A stretch of 8,423 nt of DNA from Clostridiales bacterium (GTDB lineage Bacteria > Bacillota > Clostridia > Monoglobales > Firm-18): NCBI GenBank assembly GCA_031255355.1, contig JAIRSR010000056.1, positions 1-8,423 of the forward strand, read 5' to 3'. Below are positions 1 through 6,500 of the stretch, piece by piece. The notes under the pieces are model-generated. The model ran no database searches, had not been told where the DNA came from, and saw only the letters and a program-made list of their open reading frames with translations. Made by a program: the position numbers and the translations under genes. Position 1 is the stretch's first letter, and each line of letters opens with the position of its first letter.

Positions 1-849
1 ACGGTGACGCGGGTATCCGTCGGCGCGGAAGAAACGGTCAACGCGCCCGATTTGAAAGGGTACAGGCTTGCGGATACGTCACCGAAGCGGCTTCGGATCG
101 AACGCGCGGAGGAGCGGAACGTGGTTGAGTTTTTGTACGCGGCGTATTTTTCGGGCGGGTCGCGCGGCGCGGTTCCCGAACTTCTGAACGGCGACGAACA
201 TTTCCGCTATCTTTTGGGGTACGAGGACGGCACACTCCGGCCGGAACGGTCTATTACCCGTGAGGAAATCGCGGCGGTGTTTTACCGCCTGTTAAAGGGC
301 GAAACGCGCAAAAGCAGGCGGACGGACGCGCACGGATTTCTTGACGTGGAACCCGCGCGTTGGTCAGCGACGGAAATCGGCACCATGCGGAAGATCGGCG
401 TGGTACAGGGGTATCCCGAGGGGGATTACAAACCCGCGCAACCCGTCACCCGCGCGGAATTTGCGGTCATCGCGGCGCGGTTCGGCAGTGCGGACGGCGG
501 CGGTGCGCCTGTGTTCAGTGACATTCGCGGACATTGGGCGGAGGGGTATATCGTCGGGATCGGGGCAAGCGGCTGGATCGACGGCTACCCCGACGGCACG
601 TTCCAACCGAACCAAGCGATTACACGCGCGGAAGCGGCGAAAATTATCAACCGTATGCTATGCCGCGCGGTAGACCGTGACGGCGCGGCGCAAACGCTGA
701 TGACGCGCTGGCCGGACCTTAGCGAGGCGCATTGGGCGTATTACGAATTGACGGAAGCGACGGTTTCCCACGCTTACACGCGCCGCGCTTCTGACGATAC
801 GGAGGATTGGACGGGGCATATCGAGGAGATTGATTTTGATATAGATTGA
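1..849 (+). CDS. SLH-domain surface protein, C-terminal part (5' end outside window)
   Basis: This is the wall-anchoring end of an exported protein. The frame is open from base 1. A GTG at position 4 is possible as a start, but it has no visible ribosome binding site or signal peptide and falls inside a domain, so the gene very probably begins upstream. Counting from that GTG, residues 1-48 look like the end of a MucBP-like beta repeat (APDLKGY, then NVVEFLYA). SLH domains follow at about 60-98, 110-160 and 170-218, with the motifs ITREE, VTRAE and ITRAE. SLH triplets typically bind pyruvylated secondary cell-wall polymer. A tail at about 236-265 (WPDLSEAHWAYYELTEAT) resembles the segment that often follows the third SLH in Firmicutes proteins, and the end is acidic. 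The stop is TGA at 847-849, 14 nt before the next gene. The function of the missing N-terminus cannot be known from here. Confidence 0.9.
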   Translation, partial: TVTRVSVGAEETVNAPDLKGYRLADTSPKRLRIERAEERNVVEFLYAAYFSGGSRGAVPELLNGDEHFRYLLGYEDGTLRPERSITREEIAAVFYRLLKGETRKSRRTDAHGFLDVEPARWSATEIGTMRKIGVVQGYPEGDYKPAQPVTRAEFAVIAARFGSADGGGAPVFSDIRGHWAEGYIVGIGASGWIDGYPDGTFQPNQAITRAEAAKIINRMLCRAVDRDGAAQTLMTRWPDLSEAHWAYYELTEATVSHAYTRRASDDTEDWTGHIEEIDFDID

Positions 850-852
850 TAC

Positions 853-857
853 GGAGG
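853..857 (+). promoter_or_regulatory. Ribosome binding site of the anchored cohesin gene
   Basis: GGAGG lies six bases before the ATG at 864. It decides the start: the in-frame TTG at 846 overlaps the previous stop and has no such site, and it would put six extra residues in front of a textbook signal peptide. Confidence 0.85.
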
Positions 858-863
858 TCGGGT

Positions 864-2606
864 ATGAAAAAAACACTTTCTGTTCTATTAGGGCTGTTTC
901 TGTTGCTTACGGCGGCGGTTCCGCGATACTACGCGGAGGAGGGCGGCACGGCAACCATCACGTTAAGCCGCAATACGGCGCGGGTCGGCGACGTCATCGA
1001 GGCGGTAATTACGCTGGAAAATATTTACGCCGTCAACCTTGCCGCGCCTGTGCGCTTTGATCCTAATGTGGTGAAACTCGCGGACGCGAACGGCGAAATC
1101 GTGAAAAGTGAGGTCAAAACCATTGCGCAAGTCGAAAACGGCGGCGCGGGGCTGATGCGCGGGCAGGCGGTGAGCGGCGACCCGCGTTTTTGGAACGGCG
1201 CGGTATTTACCAACGGCACCTATTATCCGTTCGCGGATAACGACGGCGGGCTGTACCGTCTGGTGTTCAGCAACACCGATAACAAGGCGATTGCCAAGGA
1301 AACGCTGATAACACTGCGGTTTAAGGCGGTGGGCGAGGGCGACGCGGATATTCGGTTCGCCGTGCGGACAGACCGCGCCTACGACAGCCAATACCCCGAC
1401 GGATTTTGTTATGAAACAAGGTTGAGCGAGCATGAATCACCGTCGCGGTATACCGCGCGTGTTTCGGCGCAAACTCTGACGGTATCGGGCGGCGGCGGTG
1501 ACGGCGGCGGCAACAGCGGCGGCGGAGGAGGAAGCGGCGGCGGTGGCGGCGGCAGAGGCGGCTTTACGCCGACGGCGGCAATCACGCCCGAAGCGGCGGC
1601 AAGCGGCGCGGTGACTTATACGCTGACTTCTCAAATTGTGACGGATAACCTCGCGCGGGCGGCGGACGAAACAGGCAACAGCCTAAATATTTCCATTGAC
1701 GGCGGCGGCGCGGCGGCGGGCAGGTACGTCATACAGATTCCGATTGCGGAAGTGCGGCGTATGTTGGACGCGTTTGTGCTGAGCGCGGTGTTTGAAACGC
1801 CGCTTGGCTTAATCGGAATCCGCAACGGCGGCGTGTTAGCGCACGCGAATGAGGAATCCAATATGGTAACGCTGACGATAGAGGGCAACGCGCGTTGCGG
1901 CGTGGATTTGGACGGTACGGAGATTCACGGCGCGATTCTCGGTATGAAATCCGCTGACGGCGGCGCGGCGGCGTTTTTCGGCGGGGAGCCTGTTTTGCAA
2001 AGCCGTTTTGACGGCGCGTACCTTATTTTTGACGCGGCGCAAAGCGGCGGGTACACACTGGTTACCGACGCGCTCACGTTCGCGGACGTGACGGCGGAGC
2101 ATTGGGCGTATCCGTACATACAATCGTTGGTACTGAAGCGGATTTTGAGCGGCATGACGGAGGAGGAGTTCGCGCCCGATACGGCGGTCACGCGTGAGCA
2201 GTTCGCCAAAATGCTGGTGATTGCGCTCGGGCTGTATGACGAAGCCGCCGCGTGTGACTTCCCCGACACGGAAGCGGACGCGTGGTATTACCGCTATGTC
2301 GCGGCGGCGGCGGAAGCGGGCGTCATCACGGGCTATGATGACGGCGTTTTCGGCACCGGGCGGTGGATTACGCGGCAGGAAATCGCGGTCATGGTCAGCC
2401 GCGCGAGGGCGCGGTTCCCGGTGGTCAAAGCGGCGGCGGCGTTCACCGACGGCGCGGAGATTGGCGCGTGGGCGGCGGGGGCGGTGCGTACCGTGCAGCA
2501 GGCGGGGATAATCGGCGGCTTTGAGGACGGCTCGTTCCGTCCGTTGGAACACGCGACACGCGCCCAAGCCGCAAGAATCATCTGCGGATTGCTGGAGGTA
2601 TTTTGA
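864..2606 (+). CDS. Cell-wall-anchored cohesin-like protein with three SLH domains
   Basis: This looks like a surface receptor that displays a cohesin-like domain on the cell wall. The 580-residue product starts with a signal peptide (MKKTLSVLLGLFLLL; likely cleavage after YYA at about residue 24). Residues about 29-207 are a cohesin-like beta-sandwich: the opening TLSRNTARVGDVIEAVITLEN, then VRFDPNVVKLADANG and late LITLRFKAVGEGDADIRF are typical strands. A glycine-rich hinge covers 209-233. Residues about 250-402 form a beta-rich module like those often found before SLH domains. SLH domains lie at about 406-456, 465-515 and 526-576. The architecture recalls cellulosome anchoring scaffoldins, but non-cellulosomal cohesins are also widespread, and no cellulase or dockerin is seen here. 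The cohesin is clearly paralogous to the one in the next gene, which overlaps this stop by 4 nt. The SLH signature motifs are all variants (TREQ, TRQE, TRAQ). Confidence 0.9.
   Translation: MKKTLSVLLGLFLLLTAAVPRYYAEEGGTATITLSRNTARVGDVIEAVITLENIYAVNLAAPVRFDPNVVKLADANGEIVKSEVKTIAQVENGGAGLMRGQAVSGDPRFWNGAVFTNGTYYPFADNDGGLYRLVFSNTDNKAIAKETLITLRFKAVGEGDADIRFAVRTDRAYDSQYPDGFCYETRLSEHESPSRYTARVSAQTLTVSGGGGDGGGNSGGGGGSGGGGGGRGGFTPTAAITPEAAASGAVTYTLTSQIVTDNLARAADETGNSLNISIDGGGAAAGRYVIQIPIAEVRRMLDAFVLSAVFETPLGLIGIRNGGVLAHANEESNMVTLTIEGNARCGVDLDGTEIHGAILGMKSADGGAAAFFGGEPVLQSRFDGAYLIFDAAQSGGYTLVTDALTFADVTAEHWAYPYIQSLVLKRILSGMTEEEFAPDTAVTREQFAKMLVIALGLYDEAAACDFPDTEADAWYYRYVAAAAEAGVITGYDDGVFGTGRWITRQEIAVMVSRARARFPVVKAAAAFTDGAEIGAWAAGAVRTVQQAGIIGGFEDGSFRPLEHATRAQAARIICGLLEVF
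948..1484 (+). other. Cohesin-like domain (anchored copy)
   Basis: Residues about 29-207 of the anchored protein. Visible hallmarks are the alternating opening strand, the N-terminal half motif RFDPNVV and the closing LRFKAVGEG strand. It is longer than a typical cohesin (about 140 residues) because of a middle segment containing NGTYYPFADNDGGLYRLVF, whose core (YYP..DN..GLYRL) recurs in the next gene. The assignment rests on pattern recognition and not on a profile search. Confidence 0.75.
1488..1562 (+). repeat. Glycine-rich hinge, GGC/GGT codon run
   Basis: Twenty-five codons that are nearly all glycine (residues 209-233), broken only by single Asp, Asn, Ser and Arg residues. This is a low-complexity flexible linker between the cohesin-like domain and the wall-proximal part. 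The repeated GGC codons make it a likely site of length variation by slippage. Confidence 0.85.
2594..2598 (+). promoter_or_regulatory. Ribosome binding site overlapping the end of the anchored cohesin gene
   Basis: GGAGG sits in the last codons of the upstream gene, four bases before TTG at 2603. It supports the TTG start and translational coupling. The spacing is short. The alternative ATG at 2648 has only a weak GGGG 11 bases upstream. Confidence 0.6.
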
Positions 2607-3511
2607 GCGGCGCGGCGGGTACGCCCCGGCGCGGGGTGCGGCGGCGTATGATACGAATCGCGGCGGCGGCTGTTTTGCTGTTCGCGGTGTTTCGCGCCTG
2701 TCCGTCAAGCGCGGAGGGTTCGGCGGCGCCGTCCGTCTATTTTTGCCGCGCCCCCGACGGCGGCGGGATTTACCTTACCGCGAACGACGCGCCGCGCGGC
2801 GCGGTCATGCTGCTTGCCTGTTATGACGGCGGCACCAATCGTCTGAAAACGGTGGTGTTCCGCTTTGCCGCGCTGTATGACGCGCGAACGCCCGCGATTG
2901 CCGCGTTTGAGGAATCCGATGTGTTTCGCGGCTTTTTGTGGGAATCCTATGCTTCCTTGCGTCCCGTATCGACGGCGGTTGCTGCGGCGGCGGGGGAAAT
3001 CTCCGCGCCGTCGGCGGCGCTTACGGTCAAACGGACGCTTGGAAACGCGGGCGGAATCATAGAGGTGACGCTGACGTTGAAAAACACGGACGCGCAAGGC
3101 GTTACCGCGCCGATCCACTTCAATCCCGAGGCGGTGAAAATCGCGGACGCGAACGGGGTTCCCGCGCCGAGCGGCGTAAAGACGGCGGCAGAGGTGGCAA
3201 GCGGCGCGGCGGGGTTGATTTTGCGTCACGCGCTGACAGCGGAGGGCTGGGGCGGCACGGTGTTTGTCAATCCGTACTATCCCGCGCTGGACAACGGCCT
3301 CGGGCTGTACCGCCTGTTGTTGTTCCGCGATTCCGCGCGGTTTATCGAAAATGAGGCGGTGCTTACCCTGCGGTTTAAGATTATAGGCGCGGGCAGTCCC
3401 GACATCCGTTTCGCCGACAGCACGGACGGCGCGGGGCGTTACGACCCGCAATCGCCTATGGGGTTGACTATTTTGGACGGCGCGGGGAATATCCTGACCG
3501 TCAACGCTTGA
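2603..3511 (+). CDS. Secreted cohesin-like protein without visible wall anchor
   Basis: This is probably an exported binding protein, paralogous to the anchored cohesin protein just upstream. With the TTG start (overlapping the previous TGA as TTGA) it has 302 residues; an ATG at 2648 would remove 15 residues and keep the signal peptide. The arginine-rich start, the hydrophobic run IAAAAVLLFAVF and a likely cleavage near SSA at about 35-37 mark export. Residues about 42-125 form a small module with YLTANDAPRGAVMLLACYDGG and later FLWESYASLRPVS. The FLW(D/E)S ending is familiar from small domains in secreted Firmicutes proteins. Residues about 137-301 are a cohesin-like domain (IEVTLTLKN, IHFNPEAVKIADANG, LTLRFKIIGAGSPDIRF) that runs to the end. 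No SLH domain, LPXTG motif or C-terminal membrane helix is visible. It may be released or held by a partner. The ligand is unknown. Confidence 0.85.
   Translation: MSGAAGTPRRGVRRRMIRIAAAAVLLFAVFRACPSSAEGSAAPSVYFCRAPDGGGIYLTANDAPRGAVMLLACYDGGTNRLKTVVFRFAALYDARTPAIAAFEESDVFRGFLWESYASLRPVSTAVAAAAGEISAPSAALTVKRTLGNAGGIIEVTLTLKNTDAQGVTAPIHFNPEAVKIADANGVPAPSGVKTAAEVASGAAGLILRHALTAEGWGGTVFVNPYYPALDNGLGLYRLLLFRDSARFIENEAVLTLRFKIIGAGSPDIRFADSTDGAGRYDPQSPMGLTILDGAGNILTVNA
3011..3505 (+). other. Cohesin-like domain (unanchored copy)
   Basis: Residues about 137-301. It aligns along its whole length with the copy at 948-1484: RFDPNVVKLADANG against HFNPEAVKIADANG, GGLYRLVF against LGLYRLLL, LRFKAVGEGDADIRF against LRFKIIGAGSPDIRF, and YDSQYPDG against YDPQSPMG. 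The two have diverged too much to be a recent duplication. Whether the two bind the same ligand cannot be seen. Confidence 0.75.
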
Positions 3512-3523
3512 CAATGCTTGACA
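3506..3523 (+). repeat. Short tandem repeat GCTTGACA with 10-base period
   Basis: GCTTGACA occurs at 3506-3513, spanning the upstream TGA stop, and again at 3516-3523. It could be chance, a small slippage duplication, or paired half-sites on one helix face. No function is shown. Confidence 0.5.
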
Positions 3524-3551
3524 TGATCCGCAAAGGAGGACACAGATCATG
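3522..3551 (+). promoter_or_regulatory. Inverted repeat around the ribosome binding site of the giant gene
   Basis: CATGATC at 3522-3528 is perfectly complementary to GATCATG at 3545-3551. The seven-base stem would place the Shine-Dalgarno AAAGGAGG in a 16-base loop and put the ATG start (3549-3551) in the stem. The sequence match is certain, but a regulatory role is inference. The stem is short and AT-rich enough to be weak. Confidence 0.4.
3532..3539 (+). promoter_or_regulatory. Ribosome binding site of the giant RCC1 gene
   Basis: AAAGGAGG is a near-perfect Shine-Dalgarno sequence, nine bases before the ATG at 3549. It is the strongest such site in the window and fixes the start of the giant gene. 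Confidence 0.9.
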
Positions 3552-6500
3552 AATATTTTGAAAGGGAAACAACCGTTGCCAATACGCGCGTCGCTGACAG
3601 CATCGCTGTTCGCGCTGTTTTTCGCCGTACTGTTCGCGCCTGCCGCAGCGCGGGCGCAAATGGCGGCGATGCAAAAAACCGATGTGACCGCCGTCGTTTT
3701 AGAGCCGACTTCGTATAACGTCGGTATTTTGGACGACGAGGGCAGAGTGTGGACTTACGGCGCGACCGCCGCAGTCAACGGACGCGGAAACACGAATAAC
3801 ACCGTCCCCACGCAGGTGGTGCAAACGGTGGACGCGGGTGTAAATTTGCCTTTTATTACGCAAATCGCCGGTTCATTTCAAAATTTGTACGTGATGGACC
3901 GCGACGGCGATATTTGGTCGTGGGGGTCTACCTACTCAAGCGCGTTGGGACGCTCCGGCGCGGCGAACCGCCCGGGAAAGGTAACAATGCCCGCAGGGGT
4001 GAAAGCGAAGTGGCTCGGCGCGGGCTTCCACGGCGGGCGTTTTGTGGGGACGGACGGTTCGTTGTACGTCTGGGGCGAGGGTATGCAGTACATATTGGGT
4101 AACGGAAGCACCGCTACAGTGACCACACCCGCCAAACTGACGCTGGATAACGACGGCAACCCTTTGCCGACGAATTTCATACGGATTACAGGCTCGGATT
4201 ACGTAGACGAGGGTTGCGGCATGGCGTTGACGGAGGACGGAAAAATCTATACCTGGGGCGTTAGCGGCCCGGCGGCGGGGGTGGGCGCGAACGGCGGCAG
4301 CAGACGGCCAAGGCTGATTGAACACGCGGCATTTTCCAAAAACGGCGTTTCCAACGTAAAGAAAATCGACGTGGGCAACGGCTCCTTTTTCGTGCTGACG
4401 AACGACGGCGAACTGTACACTTGGGGCGACGGCAACGTTACCTCGAATACCGGGTTTTTGGGGTTGGGCAACACCGCCGACCACAGGAACCCGGTGAAAG
4501 TGACGCAGGTCAATAACGGCGTAGGCGCGGCGGCGGTGAACAACAGCCCCGTACCGGTGATTCGCGATATGAGCGTATACGCGTGGTCTTCCATGATTCT
4601 GGACTACGACGGCAACATCTACGCCACGGGGGAGAACCGCTACGCGAAGCACGACGCGAAGCCGGTCAACTATAACAACCTCTTTACCAAGCGCGATATT
4701 TCGACGGTGGGGAAAATTTCCACCGTAGCGGAGGGGTTTTTCTGCTCCTCATATCTGGATATTTACGGCAACGTTAAGGTGCAGGGGAGCGCGCCGACCA
4801 CCGCGACCATTACCACTGCGGAACCGTATGTGCATTACACCGGCGCGGCGGCGGCAATGTTCACCGCGCTCAGCGGTACGCCGTCCTCCGACCAAGACAG
4901 GGTGTACAGCGCGTCGGGGGTCACTTTGAACGCGACGACGGCAAGCGACGCGAACCAAGTGCGCTATGTCGTGCTGTACGAGGACGAAAGCGCGTTGTAT
5001 ACCTTTACTGACGGCGAGCGGTATTTTGATAAGACGTTCTTTTCTTTGGAACAGCCGTATTACAACGCGGGGACGAACCCGAAACTGTTACTTTCCCCCG
5101 CGTCCGATTTGCCCAGCAGCAGGTACTACGCGAACCCGAAAATCAGCGGTGAGGTGTTCGACAAGGCGTATGCCGACTTGCCGGAGGACAGAAAGGGGAC
5201 TATGTCAGGCGGGCCGCGAAATTGGACCCGCGCGAACGCCGCTTCCGCCGCGTGTATCGTGTGGGTGGAGTCGAAAACCGCTTCGGGCATCACTACGCGC
5301 ATGGTGGTGCGGTTTGACAACATCTACACCAAGACCAAAGTATGGCACAGGGGCGTAAAAAAGGACGACGCTTCGTATATTCTGTACCAACCGGAGGTTG
5401 TACCGGGCGATTACGGTATGTTTCTGGACAGAAACGGCAATTTGTTTTCGGGCGCGGTGCCGCCGCGCGGGTATGACACTGTTACCGCGACGCCGAAAGA
5501 GGTACCGTTTTGGACGCTCGACCCGCCGCTGGAGCAGCAAATCAGCGCGATTGTGCTCGATACCATAGACAAAAAAGGCGACGACCTTACCCGACAGCCG
5601 CAGGTGACGTTTACCTATTCCAAAAACCCTGTTGTATGGCAGGACGTAACGGTCTATTATGTGGACGCGGCGGGCAACCCGGTGCAGGTCGCGGGGGAGG
5701 GCGGCGCGGCGGTCACTTCGGAAGTTCTGACGGCGTTCGCGCCGATTGCCGACCCGCCCGTGCCGTACTACGCGGGGGAAGCGCCGTACACCCCGCGCGT
5801 ACCCGTTGACGCGGCGTTGTATTCCCTCGCGGGGTACCGTCTGGACACACCGCCCTCCGGCGCGGCGGGCTTCACCGCCTGTTCCTTTCCCGCCGGGTTC
5901 ACGCCCTCTTTTACCGAGGCGAACACGGTGTTGTATATCGTGTATGAGGAAGGTCTGGTTCCGGTGACGGAAACATATTACTCCGTAGCGTCCGGCGGCG
6001 CGTCCGGCGCGGACATTCCGAACGATATGGGGCAACTCCGCAACGTGCGGAATTTGATTACCGCTTCCGCGTACTCCGGTATAGGCCCGCACATCAACGG
6101 ATACGCGCTTGTGGGGCATGAAATCACGCCGGGCGGGGCGGGGGCGGCGTGGTACGCGTGGGACGGCGCGAAGTACGTTCCCGGCACGGCGGCGATTCCA
6201 AGCGTTACCGCGCCCGCTACGGTACGGTTTTTGTATAAGGAAGACCGCAACAACAACGGAATCCCCGATGACGAGGAGGGCGTCATTCGCATACAATGGG
6301 TCGGTATTACGGAAAACAACGCCGCCATGACCATTCAAGAGATGTTTTTCTACGGCAACGCCGTCCAAAACGATACGGAAACAATCGCGGAGGATAAAAA
6401 CGCGGTGTTTTTGAACACGCCCTACGACCCGGACGAGTGGATTTTTCACCCGGGCGATCCGTCCGATGCCGCGCCGTATCTGCCATTGGGGGAAATCTCT

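Noticed and set aside
846..863. TTG start at 846 for the anchored cohesin gene
   Set aside because: It overlaps the previous stop without a Shine-Dalgarno, whereas ATG at 864 has GGAGG at proper spacing and begins a classical MKK signal peptide.
1488..1562. GGC-rich stretch considered as a CRISPR or nucleic-acid repeat
   Set aside because: It is a continuous in-frame glycine linker with no spacer structure.
1836..2708. Minus-strand open frame of 290 codons opposite the SLH region
   Set aside because: The opposite strand encodes three recognisable SLH domains. This frame is an arginine-rich shadow caused by GC-rich codons.
2603..2720. Twin-arginine or lipoprotein signal in the unanchored cohesin protein
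   Set aside because: RR and RRR occur before the hydrophobic run, but without the F-L-K part of the Tat motif. The cysteine at FRAC lacks a lipobox.
3508..3523. Two TTGACA hexamers that look like -35 promoter boxes
   Set aside because: No TATAAT-like -10 box is found 16-18 bases downstream of either (CAAAGG and CACAGA lie there), and the site overlaps the ribosome binding region.
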